64,000 nt of DNA from Candidatus Epulonipiscium sp. (GTDB taxonomy: Bacteria; Bacillota; Clostridia; Lachnospirales; Defluviitaleaceae): NCBI GenBank assembly GCA_012519205.1, contig JAAYQR010000023.1, positions 96,140 through 160,139 on the forward strand, given 5' to 3'. The notes below the pieces were generated by a model. It was given only the letters and a program-made list of their open reading frames with translations, searched no databases and had not been told where the DNA came from. Below are positions 1 to 9,812 of the stretch, one piece after another. Each line of letters starts with the position of its first letter. The stretch's first letter is position 1. The translations under genes were made by a program, and so were the position numbers.

Positions 1-113
1 GCATGAAGTAAATTAATGGCAAAAAAACAGATAAATCCAATCAGCCAGGGGGATATAAAAGTAAAGCCCAATACCATTTCTCTTTGTCGTAAGGTCAATC
101 CTTTTTTCTTCAC
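1..113 (-). CDS. Sugar ABC transporter permease, N-terminal fragment (cut by window edge)
   Basis: Reading the minus strand from a GTG at 113-111 gives an open frame of 37 codons to the window edge. It has a basic start (KKKGLTLRQRE) followed by a hydrophobic segment with the FISPWLIGF-type motif that opens the first membrane helix of MalF/UgpA-type permeases. The GTG overlaps the TGA stop of the DUF5696 gene (GTGA), so translation is probably coupled, and a purine-rich GGGGGGAAGGGAAG stretch precedes it. Only the first helix is visible. The family assignment is by analogy with similar operons, where a second permease pair follows DUF5696; the rest lies outside the window. Confidence 0.7.
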   Translation of the reverse strand, partial: MKKKGLTLRQREMVLGFTFISPWLIGFICFFAINLLH

Positions 114-2692
114 TTCCCTTCCCCCCCTATCATCACATAATCTTTTGCTTCAACAGTAATGCCAGATATATTTTCAGGCATATCATTATAGTTAATATAA
201 ATTTTTGCTCCATTCTCATAAACTATCTCTACCACGCCATTTTCGTGCCTAATATGTTCTGTGATGCTTACATTAGTTAGATGGTCTAAGGCCCTGGATA
301 CTTCTTCATATATTACCTTAGCATCGTTTACCCAATCTAAATACTGTGTAGAGTACATAAAGTTCAAGGAAGTATCCTTAAGCCTTGATGTTTCTTCGTA
401 AGTCCATGTAAAATAAGGGGCACTACCACATTCAATCATTTTTAAAATATCTCTATCTCTTTCATAATCACTTTCTAAGTTAATTGAATTTCCTGCATAA
501 TCTATAAAACCATGAATTACCATTGGATAAAAAGGGACTTCTTCATCTACAATATAAAATTTATTATCTGTGATTGGTAAATTGACTATATCGGTAGCGT
601 AGGGCAATGAATACGCATTCCCTCCCTTAATCATAAGCTTATGGGTATTATTTTCTAGTCTGCTTAATTGCCCTGTTACAATGTTTTTCGCAAATTCCCT
701 ATGTATTGGGCGTTTTCTTTTTTTATCAGATGCAATAACATCCCCCAAATCTCTTAATGATAATCCATCTATCCCTAACTTTGTATAATCTTTGATAAAT
801 GAACTAACATGCTTTGGCAAAACAGCAGGGGATAAAATATAGTATGCTGCTTCATCAAATCTTGTACCCATTCTCATAGTTGCTCTTAAATATGGAGATA
901 GTTGAACGGTTATCCCTGAAATATAACGTGTTGCTTCAAAGGCTGGCATATAAGAATCACTTGTATAACTAACCCTTTGAAATGCAACATCGGGGTAGAG
1001 TTCCCCTCCTGTTTCTTTAATCTTTTTAGAAACATTTATAAGTTCTTTTTTACTTCCCAGTTTATTAATTATATCTACAGACTTTGCCACATCATGGTAA
1101 TACCCGTCGTTAAACCATCCTGAATACCTTAAGTTAATATTACTTACTCCCATTTTTGAGAGCTCATCAATTATAATTCCAGCTTCATCAAAGGTAGTCA
1201 TGGGATAACTTGCTTTATAAGGGATTCCTGCAATGGTCTTTCTTTTTTCTATTCCTCCTATTAACTCTAAATAAAAAGGTAACTTTCTATATCCTGATTT
1301 CTTTAATATTCCTTTATTTATAAGACAGTTTTGATAATACTTTGCCATTCCCGAGTAATTCGCCATATCTTTCGCAAGAAACCCATAACGAATGGTTATA
1401 TTCCCGTCATACATCTTTTCTTCTACTACAGGCAAGTCTGATTCTCTTCCTGTTGCCCCGAACATTGATAAAAATTCATAATCCCTTACAGTGAAATAAC
1501 TATAGGCATAATTGTAAGAATTAACTTTACCACTAATATCCGCACAAATAGTAGCTATTGTATCCCCTTCCTCAATCATAGCAAGTACTGCTCCATTATC
1601 TTTTTTTATTCCGAAAACGGGCAACCTTGCAGGCTCAATAGTCTGTGTCTGTGTATAACTAATAACTACAGGATCTAGAGAATATACTTGCTGCAAATAT
1701 GCATCATTATTTATTTTCCCATTGTTAAAATAAATAAGTGAACCAGAACCATTGGGAACAAACATATATCCATCTTCACTGACATCCCCAGCACCAAAAT
1801 ACCTTAAGAGCTCTATGCTAGATAATTTTCCCACTGAGCTTTCTTTTATATGATTTGCTGCAATGCTAACCACCAATTCTTCTCCCTCTAATTTATAATC
1901 TAAAGGAATAGTAAAGTAAGCGGTTTCTCCCTTTTGTTTACCCCCGCTTGCTTCATTTTCATATGCTAAATCCTCTTTCGTGTATCCTGCCTCCTCAAAG
2001 GCTTCTAGAAGTTGTTTTAGAAGAATCTTAGATTTTACTGCATTTTCCCTTAATTCAAGGAAACCTTTGTTTGTTTTAGATTCTATATATTGTTTTTTAA
2101 CTGTTTTTACTGACTCTTCGCCTAATTTACTTAACACCTTATCTTCTAATCTTTCAACCGTTATAAATTTTGGGAGACTGTCTTCTTCGGATTCTATCTT
2201 CCCTAAAGTGTATTTAATCCTAACACCATTTTCTATACTTTCCATAATAAATTGCCCCAGGGCTATACTATCCCTATAGTTTGTCATTGTGGCTTCTACT
2301 CTATTGACATCATAGTATTTTATAGCTAATTGTGATGAGAGCATATCCTTATTTGCTTGGTTTGCTATGGAATCATTTTCTCTATTAATAGGGTTTGAAT
2401 AAAAGATTTCTTTTGTTCTCTTGTCATACACTGCTACTTCTGTGGTTTCTTCATTTATATACAGTTTCAAACTATCATTTTCAGCCGCCAATAGCATTTT
2501 ATCAATACTTTTCAAGTTATCTTTAAGAGCATTGAACTCTTTACCTTCATCAAATTCATAAACCCCTTTAAAGCACATATAATCCTCTATTTTTACATAT
2601 TTGAAATAAACATAGACGAAAGAAATAGCAGATACTATTAAGATGGTGCAAACTAATAAAAGTATAATTTGTTTAACGTTGATTTTTTTCAC
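110..2692 (-). CDS. DUF5696 domain protein, membrane-anchored, possible glycan-active barrel
   Basis: This 860-residue protein has one N-terminal membrane anchor (about residues 9-30) and a large extracytoplasmic part. The GTG start at 2692 is preceded by AGGGGGGC. The N-terminal half is beta-rich (about 60-400); the C-terminal half reads like an alpha/beta barrel, with motifs such as NLRYSGW and PDVAFQRVSY resembling glycosidase-fold proteins. I recognise it as a DUF5696 type protein; no enzymatic activity is established from sequence. It is sixth in an operon of solute-binding protein, two permeases, NHL protein, Yip1 protein and this gene, and overlaps the next permease by four bases. A role in processing or sensing a carbohydrate outside the membrane is inference. 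Confidence 0.75.
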   Translation of the reverse strand: MKKINVKQIILLLVCTILIVSAISFVYVYFKYVKIEDYMCFKGVYEFDEGKEFNALKDNLKSIDKMLLAAENDSLKLYINEETTEVAVYDKRTKEIFYSNPINRENDSIANQANKDMLSSQLAIKYYDVNRVEATMTNYRDSIALGQFIMESIENGVRIKYTLGKIESEEDSLPKFITVERLEDKVLSKLGEESVKTVKKQYIESKTNKGFLELRENAVKSKILLKQLLEAFEEAGYTKEDLAYENEASGGKQKGETAYFTIPLDYKLEGEELVVSIAANHIKESSVGKLSSIELLRYFGAGDVSEDGYMFVPNGSGSLIYFNNGKINNDAYLQQVYSLDPVVISYTQTQTIEPARLPVFGIKKDNGAVLAMIEEGDTIATICADISGKVNSYNYAYSYFTVRDYEFLSMFGATGRESDLPVVEEKMYDGNITIRYGFLAKDMANYSGMAKYYQNCLINKGILKKSGYRKLPFYLELIGGIEKRKTIAGIPYKASYPMTTFDEAGIIIDELSKMGVSNINLRYSGWFNDGYYHDVAKSVDIINKLGSKKELINVSKKIKETGGELYPDVAFQRVSYTSDSYMPAFEATRYISGITVQLSPYLRATMRMGTRFDEAAYYILSPAVLPKHVSSFIKDYTKLGIDGLSLRDLGDVIASDKKRKRPIHREFAKNIVTGQLSRLENNTHKLMIKGGNAYSLPYATDIVNLPITDNKFYIVDEEVPFYPMVIHGFIDYAGNSINLESDYERDRDILKMIECGSAPYFTWTYEETSRLKDTSLNFMYSTQYLDWVNDAKVIYEEVSRALDHLTNVSITEHIRHENGVVEIVYENGAKIYINYNDMPENISGITVEAKDYVMIGGEGK

Positions 2693-2704
2693 TGGTTTGC
2701 CCCC

Positions 2705-3322
2705 CTAAGCTCTAAAAATTAATTCTGTATAGATACTATATATAAACATATATACTTGTTGAAGCAGCAAGATTATAAGCAGAGATAAAAAGATGATTAT
2801 TAAAATAGCTACAAAGGTCAAAAATATAGTAGCAAAGGTTTTAGAAACCGTATAATTATGAATCGACATAATCCCCATAAATAGCAGAAATATAAACCAC
2901 ACAACAGCAATCCAAATTACCATATAATAAAAAGCTTCTTCATTTCTTGCCACATAATTTCCTATAATTGTTGCCAGGGGAAATGCCAATATTAAAGGCG
3001 TTAAAGAGTAAGATGTAGCCATAGCTATTTCTTTAAACTTTCCTTCTCCCTCCATCAAGGTAGTAATAGACCAATTCCCTACGCACCACAAAAAGTACAT
3101 AAGCAAAATTCCTGTCAAATCAACTAAACTATTAAGAGTTAATGGATATACCTTATTAACTACAAATCCAGCATACTGCCTATTTATGGAATAAACTACC
3201 CAAAATAAAATGAGATTTATAATGGTTACTTTCATACTTCCTTCTTTTTCATGTTTCATATCATAGAACCCACTTGCTGGATGAGTTATCACATAAAGAG
3301 GAAATTTAAACTTCTTAAGCAT
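2705..3322 (-). CDS. Yip1-family integral membrane protein
   Basis: The 205-residue product starts at an ATG with AAGGGGGAAG upstream and overlaps the end of the NHL gene by eight bases. The motif ITHPASGFYDMKHE followed by five hydrophobic segments (about 30-50, 65-90, 105-130, 135-160, 165-195) is the layout of bacterial Yip1-domain (YIP1/DUF1282-like) proteins. The family's role in bacteria is not defined. Its tight packing between an NHL-repeat protein and a DUF5696 protein in an ABC operon suggests a membrane partner of the uptake system, which is inference. Confidence 0.75.
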   Translation of the reverse strand: MLKKFKFPLYVITHPASGFYDMKHEKEGSMKVTIINLILFWVVYSINRQYAGFVVNKVYPLTLNSLVDLTGILLMYFLWCVGNWSITTLMEGEGKFKEIAMATSYSLTPLILAFPLATIIGNYVARNEEAFYYMVIWIAVVWFIFLLFMGIMSIHNYTVSKTFATIFLTFVAILIIIFLSLLIILLLQQVYMFIYSIYTELIFRA

Positions 3323-4766
3323 TGATTTTCTTCCCCCTTCTCTTAAACTTTCTATAAATCTTATAACCCATATATAAAATAACTAAAATAAAAATCCCAT
3401 TCATAATGTAGACAAGATTAGATTTAAGGACTTCATTTCTATATCTTTTATATGCAATAGAATAATATTTTTGATCCATCCCTAATTTTAAGTACTTTAA
3501 AGCTTCTTTGTTCTTATTTTTTGCAAGAAGTGATTTACCAATTCCTACATAAGCTAATTCAAAATTCGCATCTAGCTTCAATACCTTCTCCCAATATTCT
3601 ACCGCCTTTTCCTCTTCACCGTCATAACGAAGTCCGATTGCCTTATTAATCAAGTCTCCGTATTGAGTCGGCTTAAATATAATTAGTTCTCCCCTTTCTT
3701 TATCAACAACTATAATCTTATCCCCAATAGCTTCTATGGCACTAGGATTTTTAAAGGTCCCAACTTGACTTCCTATACTTCCAAAAATATAAAGTAAATT
3801 TCCCTCATGATCGTAGGTAAATATTCTTCCTCTCTGGGAATCAATAGCAGAATATAAACCTTTATCCCTGACGACAATATCTATAAATTGAGAGGGTCCC
3901 GTATAACGCCTTCCTGCCGGCCTAAAAAACAAATCCCCTTTTACAAATTTATCTTCTGGTCTTTTTAATACATCATCACCGCTAGGGTTTAACCTTTTAA
4001 TAGTTTCATCGGATTTAATGTCAACATTAGTGGTGTAAACAAATCCACTTTCATCTAGATCAAGTCCAGTAAACTCTGTAGGAATATATAACTGTTGCCT
4101 TTGCCTTTGAGCTTTTGTCGATATGCTCCTCCATATAATATCCGTAATTCCGATGGTTACCTTAATGGTACCTAAATACCCATGGAATTCTCCCTTATCA
4201 GTAAAACTCATAATCCCCTCGAATACACCTTTCCCTACTACATATACTCTATCTGCATAATCTACCCCTACTTTTAAGGGGGTAAAGGAAAAATTCTCAT
4301 CGAAGGTTTCTGATTTTGGATTATCAATACACAAAATCAAATCCAAATCTGGAGATAAAACAACTACTCTCTTGTTTTCCGTATCTGCTACATATATATT
4401 TCCTCTATCATTAACAAAGATTCCCTGTGGTTTATTAAATGTATCGCTTTTACCATCATTGCTAAATCTATCAATAATTCTTTCTACATTCCATTTATCA
4501 TTAAAAACTATTATCCTATTATTGCCCGTATCTACTAGATAAATCTCCCCACCCTTTGTAATATAAATATCAGAGGGTTGATTGAGTCTTTCAACCCCTA
4601 AATCCGAACCGGATAAACTATCTTCGGGAACATATGGGGCAGGGGATGGTACAACTACCTCCCAATAATCATAGTTATAGCTTTCATAGGGTACCCCCGC
4701 AACTGCAACTGAATTTGAAAAAATTAAACTTAACATTATTAAGAAATATAAATATTTACGTTTCAA
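3315..4766 (-). CDS. NHL-repeat and TPR protein with signal peptide and C-terminal membrane anchor
   Basis: The 483-residue product uses a TTG start at 4766 behind GGGGGGTAGG. Residues 1-24 form a signal peptide. NHL beta-propeller repeats are clear at about 60-160 (NQPSDIYI..GEIYLVDTGNNRI and KPQGIFV..GNIYVADTENKRV) and again near 340-370 (KNPSAIEA..IIVVDKERGEL). Two TPR-like helices follow at about 380-440 (AVEYWEKVLKLDANFELAYVG), then a membrane helix near 450-470 and a basic tail inside the cell. The propeller is therefore predicted to face outside. NHL and TPR modules mediate binding; the ligand is unknown. It lies between the permease pair and the Yip1 gene in the operon. Confidence 0.8.
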   Translation of the reverse strand: MKRKYLYFLIMLSLIFSNSVAVAGVPYESYNYDYWEVVVPSPAPYVPEDSLSGSDLGVERLNQPSDIYITKGGEIYLVDTGNNRIIVFNDKWNVERIIDRFSNDGKSDTFNKPQGIFVNDRGNIYVADTENKRVVVLSPDLDLILCIDNPKSETFDENFSFTPLKVGVDYADRVYVVGKGVFEGIMSFTDKGEFHGYLGTIKVTIGITDIIWRSISTKAQRQRQQLYIPTEFTGLDLDESGFVYTTNVDIKSDETIKRLNPSGDDVLKRPEDKFVKGDLFFRPAGRRYTGPSQFIDIVVRDKGLYSAIDSQRGRIFTYDHEGNLLYIFGSIGSQVGTFKNPSAIEAIGDKIIVVDKERGELIIFKPTQYGDLINKAIGLRYDGEEEKAVEYWEKVLKLDANFELAYVGIGKSLLAKNKNKEALKYLKLGMDQKYYSIAYKRYRNEVLKSNLVYIMNGIFILVILYMGYKIYRKFKRRGKKINA

Positions 4767-4778
4767 GGCCTACCCCCC

Positions 4779-5654
4779 TTACTCTTTCATGCCTGAGGTT
4801 GACATGGTTTCTATAATATTACTTTGAGCTACAACAAAGAAAATAATAGGTACGCTCATTAATATTAGTCCCACAGCGCTTCCTGCTCCCGCCCTTGCAA
4901 CTCCTCCTTGCACTATCTGATTTAGGGCATAGTTTAGTGGTTTTAACTGCTCGCTTCTTAGAAAATTACTACCTGTTGTTCCCCATAACTGTTGAAACAT
5001 AAGTATCGTAAGAGTGAGCCATGCAGGCTTTACATTTGGCATAATAATTGACCAAAATATCTTATATTCGCTGGCACCATCAAGCCTAGCAGATTCGATT
5101 AATGAATCGGGTATCTGTTCCATGAATTGCTTCATAAGATATAATCCCAAGGAACTGGCCCATGCCGGAAATATAACCGCTAAGTATGTATTATTTATTC
5201 CCATCCATGAAATAATCATATAGTTGGGAATTGCTGTTACGTTATAGGAAAACATAAGCGAAAGAACAACAATAGAAAATAATAAGTTTTTCCCAGGAAT
5301 ATCATGTTTTGCTAAGGGATAGGCAGCTGCTGATGCAATAATCACATGTCCCAATGTTCCGAAAAACGTAAGTATTACCGTATTAAGTATGTATCTGCTA
5401 AAGGGCACCCAAGAGCTAGACATTAAAATAAATAAATCTGAGAAATTATCCATAGTAGGATTTTGAACAAAAATCCTTGGGGGAAATATAAACAATTCAT
5501 GCAATGGTTTAAACGCATTATTAATAATGTATATAAGGGGTAGGGCCATAAAAGAGCCCACCAAAGCTATAAATATAAATAATGCTAAGGTTCCACCAAA
5601 GGATCTATTCACTCTTTTCGGCCCCATAATTGGATTGCGCACACTACTCACCAA
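4779..5654 (-). CDS. Carbohydrate ABC transporter permease, MalG/UgpE type
   Basis: The 291-residue membrane protein has six predicted helices and the cytoplasmic EAA loop ESARLDGASEYKIFWSIIMP (about residues 190-210), which docks the ATPase. The first helix follows a short basic N terminus. The frame opens with TTG at 5654, overlapping the upstream permease stop; GTG at 5642 or ATG at 5627 are alternative starts. It pairs with the MalF-type permease upstream. No ATPase gene lies in this operon, so a shared MsmX-type ATPase elsewhere in the genome is probably used, as is common for such systems. Confidence 0.88.
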   Translation of the reverse strand: MVSSVRNPIMGPKRVNRSFGGTLALFIFIALVGSFMALPLIYIINNAFKPLHELFIFPPRIFVQNPTMDNFSDLFILMSSSWVPFSRYILNTVILTFFGTLGHVIIASAAAYPLAKHDIPGKNLLFSIVVLSLMFSYNVTAIPNYMIISWMGINNTYLAVIFPAWASSLGLYLMKQFMEQIPDSLIESARLDGASEYKIFWSIIMPNVKPAWLTLTILMFQQLWGTTGSNFLRSEQLKPLNYALNQIVQGGVARAGAGSAVGLILMSVPIIFFVVAQSNIIETMSTSGMKE

Positions 5655-6618
5655 CCTTTCTTAGAAGCCTTTGTACACCCTTGTTTACCCCTATCATTAG
5701 TAAAAATAATATGGTTGCGATAGCAGAGGCATAACCCATTTCAAAACGAATTGTACCAAAATCAATTAGATGAGTTACAACGGTTTCCCCTGCATAATTA
5801 ACACTGGGGAATCCTGCCAAATTAATTGAAATGTCTGCAACAGCAAAGGCTTGAGTTAATTGAACAACTGCTCCAAACATGAGTTGTGGTTTCATAGAAG
5901 GAAGGGTAATGTACCATAATTCCTGCCATCTATTTGTAATACCGTCTACAGCTCCAGCCTCATAAAGGCTTCTATCCACAGTCTGAAGCCCCGCAATAAA
6001 GGCAAGAAAGCCTGTTCCTAAACTAAGCCAAAGCTGGACAATTATTAAAATAGGCAAGATATACTTTGCATCTTTTAGCCATTGGATAGGATCTATAACT
6101 AGACCTAAATTAATCAAAAAACCATTGGCTAATCCATATCTATCCCCAGAAAATATAATTCTCCAAATGAAATATACATTACCAGATATGGATGGAGCAT
6201 AAAATATTAGGGTTAAAACTGCCCTTATCTTACTAGGAAATTCATTAATAATCCAAGCAAAAACAAAACACATAATATAGCTTAAAGGGCCTGTAATAAC
6301 CGCAAATAGCAAAGTATTTTTTATGGATGTTATAAATATATCATCTTCTAGAAACAATCTTGTATAATTATCCCACCCTATAAAATCAGGCAGTTCAAGT
6401 ATATTAAAGTTTGTGAAACTTAGGGCTATAGATGCAATAACTGGTAATATGGTAAATGCAAAAAATAGTATGAAATAAGGTATCATTAATATATAGGAAT
6501 CCCTGTTTTTTCTCATTAAATTAAATTGGTTCTTAAAGTTAGTAGAAGGTTCATGTTTATTATTAAGATTTAACGCTTTATTCTTTTTGGCTTTTTCCAT
6601 TACAACAGATTTCTGCAT
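5644..6618 (-). CDS. Carbohydrate ABC transporter permease, MalF/UgpA type
   Basis: The 324-residue protein begins at an ATG with a strong AAGGAGG site. A basic cytoplasmic N terminus of about 45 residues leads into six membrane helices, the first with the characteristic YILMIPYFILFF stretch. The EAA loop (YEAGAVDGITNRWQELWYIT) lies near residue 220. It forms the membrane pore together with the MalG-type protein encoded immediately downstream and receives substrate from the large solute-binding protein upstream in the same operon. Confidence 0.9.
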   Translation of the reverse strand: MQKSVVMEKAKKNKALNLNNKHEPSTNFKNQFNLMRKNRDSYILMIPYFILFFAFTILPVIASIALSFTNFNILELPDFIGWDNYTRLFLEDDIFITSIKNTLLFAVITGPLSYIMCFVFAWIINEFPSKIRAVLTLIFYAPSISGNVYFIWRIIFSGDRYGLANGFLINLGLVIDPIQWLKDAKYILPILIIVQLWLSLGTGFLAFIAGLQTVDRSLYEAGAVDGITNRWQELWYITLPSMKPQLMFGAVVQLTQAFAVADISINLAGFPSVNYAGETVVTHLIDFGTIRFEMGYASAIATILFLLMIGVNKGVQRLLRKVGE

Positions 6619-6629
6619 ATGAACCTCCT

Positions 6630-9545
6630 TTATTGGGTTAGACCAAATTCTTTTCTCTTATATTCTATTTCATCGTTAATGTATCTTACATAGTCCATCA
6701 AAGCCTCTCTTGGGGCATTGTTCTCGTTAACAACAACCTCATAGAAGGCGTTATTTATATGTCTCGTAGTAAAATATCCCCCGGGAACCTGTGGAACTCC
6801 CCTAACATTTTTAAATTGCTCGTCTAATGCCTTATAATGCTCTACAGGCCATGGCAGACTTGAAAAAGCCTCTATATTTGCAGTAGGATATCTAGCCGCC
6901 GACCCCATCAATCCTTCCATTTCTCTTCCAAATCCAATCTGAACCTTGGCATCAGTCCACCATTTCATAAACTCCCAGGATGCTTCTTTGTTTTTTGAGT
7001 TTTCCATCATAATACATGCTGTCCCCGTGCTAGGAACATCATATTTTATGGTCCCATCCTTTAAAACCGTTCCAGGAACCGATGTGAATCCCCATAATCC
7101 CTTAATTTCAGGGGCAGACACCTGTAATGTGTTATAGGTTGTATAATCTGAAACCATAAGGGGCATTTCCCCAGTCCTAAATCGACTTACAGGATCAAAC
7201 TCTCTTTCTAATTTAAAATCTGTATAGTATTCGGTAAAATCTTTAAAGGCTTGAATAGAAGAATCAGAGCTTAAACCTGAGGCTGTGGCATTTTCATTAT
7301 AAAACTCTCCTCCGTTTTGGTATAGGAATATCCCAAATACGGCCTCTGAAACTGGTATCATACCTATTTGATCCTTATTAAAATATCCTGTAGGAAGTAA
7401 TCCAAAAGCCATTTGGTTTTTACTAAGCACACTGAGGGCTACTTTAACTTCATCCCAGGTTTTAGGTGTTTCTAATCCCAGTTCCTTTAGAATATCCTTC
7501 CTGTAAAATAACATATTAAAGGTCTGCTGTTCCGGAAGGGCAAAACACCTATCTTCAAACATATAAGGTATCATTGCGCTTCCATAAAACCTTTCAGCGA
7601 CTTCATCAAAACCCTCAAATTTTGATAAATCCGTTACGGCATTTCTCATGCCATAATTCATGGGAATGTCATTCCATACCTGCATAGCTACATCAGGTCC
7701 CTGTCCTGACAATGTTGCAGGTAGGAGGGTATTTATATCTACAAGCATTAAGTTTACATTAATTCCTGTGTTTTTAGTAAAATCTTCATCAATCAAAGAT
7801 TTAATAGTATTTGCTTGGTCACGGCCTGTTCCAATCCATACAGTAATTGCTTTTTGTTCTTTTTCTTTTGCGACATTACCGATGGCATTATAATCAATTA
7901 CAAAAGAATAATACAATGTCTTTAATTCGTGAAGAAGTTTATTCCAAAATGAGTCTTTTAACTTTGGCGGTTTTTCCGAAGGTGATATGATATAAATCTG
8001 ATCTAGCTGCAGGGGCTGCTCGATTGCTTGGGTCATCCATGTCCCCATAGAACCAATGTTTTGTTTGAACTGGTTTAATCTTCTAGTTATGGTTTCAACA
8101 TCTTTTGAAAGAGCATTAAGTTCATCCCTCATTGTGATAAGACCTACTTCTCTATCACTTATTTTCCCTGCCATCCTTTCCAAATCATTTATAACTTTAT
8201 CCACCCTATCCCTTTCAGTATTAATGGCATCAACAATTCCAGGAAGATTTTTTTCTATCTGGTAATCCCTGTATCTATCAGGGGTGGTTCCGGTTATACT
8301 TAAAAACTGTCTATAGATTTCATTTAGATTTCTAACACCAATTTCAACTTCCCTAATGACAGAAGATAATTCCCCTAGGACAACTTCCATCCGGATGGTA
8401 TGTTTTCCCTCTTCTAAATAAAACAAATAGGGCTCATCTCCCCCGAGAACTTCTACTCTCCAATCCTTTTTATATCTAAAAGGTATTTCCTCCATCTCTT
8501 TAAATGGAACTTTTCCATCTATATATAATTTCCTAGATGAATAAATTCCTCTTATAAAGTTTTGTTTTGCATTGAAGGCTACTTTATATAATCCACTTTC
8601 GGGTACATCCACTTCCCATTGTACCCATTGTCCGGCGTCTCTCCAATTACTTCCTCCCATGGTGTTGTTTAGGTATACCTTAGGGCTATAAGGGGTAACC
8701 GCAGGACTTGAATGTTCCATGGTTGGATATAACATTTGTGAAGACTTCGAAGATGGTTTTTCTGCTTCTATTGTAATAAACTGATTATGTGTTTCTTTAT
8801 ATCCATTATTTTTATACTCTTCAAGTTTTTCCTCATAGGTAAGTACTTCCTTCTCCTGATAAATCTTAATGTTTCTAAGAACCATCGGCTCTCTTCTTGA
8901 AACTATACTTAAGCTGTGCATTCCTTTTGATAAATAAAATTTGAAAGGTGTTGTATGGTACCCTTGATAATCCTGAACTACTTTTTCTAACCAAATAGGG
9001 CTTTCTACCTGACTAGGTCTTAAATCATTACCCTGATTATCTTTTAATGCCTCTCCTTGTTTATCAATCCATATTCTATCAAATTCAATGTTGTTTGCTT
9101 CTGAGAATGGAAGTTTACCATCTATGAAAATTGCTCTTTGTATAGCAGAACTCTTACCTTCTACAGGATAATATAAAAAAGATATATTGTAGAAGCCTTC
9201 TTCCTCAATATATAGCTCATATTTAACAAATCCTTCTTCCCCTGTAAATACAGATTTCCCCTTCATCCCCTGGTAATCTTCTAAGATTTCTATATCCATA
9301 TTACTGTAATCTTTAAATTTATCCGCATCTATTATATATTCCTTATTTGGGAGATTATCTTTATCATAATTTTTGTTGTACTCATCATATTTTATAATGT
9401 CCATATAAGAGTTCAGTACCTCATTGTATTCATCCATTGTATTTTGGGCATATGTATCTTGAATAGGCAACAATCCCATGGTAATAAAAACTATATTCAC
9501 TATAGTTATTGCAATAATTCTTTTAAGCTCTCTAATCCTCCTCAA
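6630..9545 (-). CDS. Giant solute-binding protein: two carbohydrate-binding-like domains fused to a family 1 SBP
   Basis: The 971-residue product uses a TTG start at 9545 with AGAGGGGAC upstream. A signal sequence or anchor spans residues 10-34 but has no lipobox cysteine. Two jelly-roll-like repeats follow: about 95-235 and 255-400, each with a buried pattern of the type GLYKVAFNA..RKLYIDGKVPF..W and a G-H-(S/T)-(I/L) strand, resembling CBM6/35 folds. A helical coiled linker covers about 405-560. From about 565 a family 1 extracellular solute-binding domain starts (ITVWIGTGRDQANTIKSLID, later GPDVAMQVWND and ETPKTWDEV). Ordinary SBPs are about 420-580 residues. First gene of the operon. Binding a polymeric or cell-surface glycan is inference. 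Confidence 0.85.
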   Translation of the reverse strand: MRRIRELKRIIAITIVNIVFITMGLLPIQDTYAQNTMDEYNEVLNSYMDIIKYDEYNKNYDKDNLPNKEYIIDADKFKDYSNMDIEILEDYQGMKGKSVFTGEEGFVKYELYIEEEGFYNISFLYYPVEGKSSAIQRAIFIDGKLPFSEANNIEFDRIWIDKQGEALKDNQGNDLRPSQVESPIWLEKVVQDYQGYHTTPFKFYLSKGMHSLSIVSRREPMVLRNIKIYQEKEVLTYEEKLEEYKNNGYKETHNQFITIEAEKPSSKSSQMLYPTMEHSSPAVTPYSPKVYLNNTMGGSNWRDAGQWVQWEVDVPESGLYKVAFNAKQNFIRGIYSSRKLYIDGKVPFKEMEEIPFRYKKDWRVEVLGGDEPYLFYLEEGKHTIRMEVVLGELSSVIREVEIGVRNLNEIYRQFLSITGTTPDRYRDYQIEKNLPGIVDAINTERDRVDKVINDLERMAGKISDREVGLITMRDELNALSKDVETITRRLNQFKQNIGSMGTWMTQAIEQPLQLDQIYIISPSEKPPKLKDSFWNKLLHELKTLYYSFVIDYNAIGNVAKEKEQKAITVWIGTGRDQANTIKSLIDEDFTKNTGINVNLMLVDINTLLPATLSGQGPDVAMQVWNDIPMNYGMRNAVTDLSKFEGFDEVAERFYGSAMIPYMFEDRCFALPEQQTFNMLFYRKDILKELGLETPKTWDEVKVALSVLSKNQMAFGLLPTGYFNKDQIGMIPVSEAVFGIFLYQNGGEFYNENATASGLSSDSSIQAFKDFTEYYTDFKLEREFDPVSRFRTGEMPLMVSDYTTYNTLQVSAPEIKGLWGFTSVPGTVLKDGTIKYDVPSTGTACIMMENSKNKEASWEFMKWWTDAKVQIGFGREMEGLMGSAARYPTANIEAFSSLPWPVEHYKALDEQFKNVRGVPQVPGGYFTTRHINNAFYEVVVNENNAPREALMDYVRYINDEIEYKRKEFGLTQ

Positions 9546-9812
9546 GGTTTTAGTCCCCTCTTTAATAATTATCTTTCATTTAATGGTGCAATACTGCGAT
9601 ATATTGTGCAACAATTTGTCTTATGTCATAAATTTATTATCACATATTTAAGTTTGACTTGTCAAGTGTATTTATAATATTCAACAAATTTTCAATAGTA
9701 ATTATCTAATTTAATATATCATTTTTTTGATATAAAGACTGACTAATTATATATGTTATTGATTAACAACTATTTATTTCAATAATCAACCGTATTTTTT
9801 AGTAATTTATAT

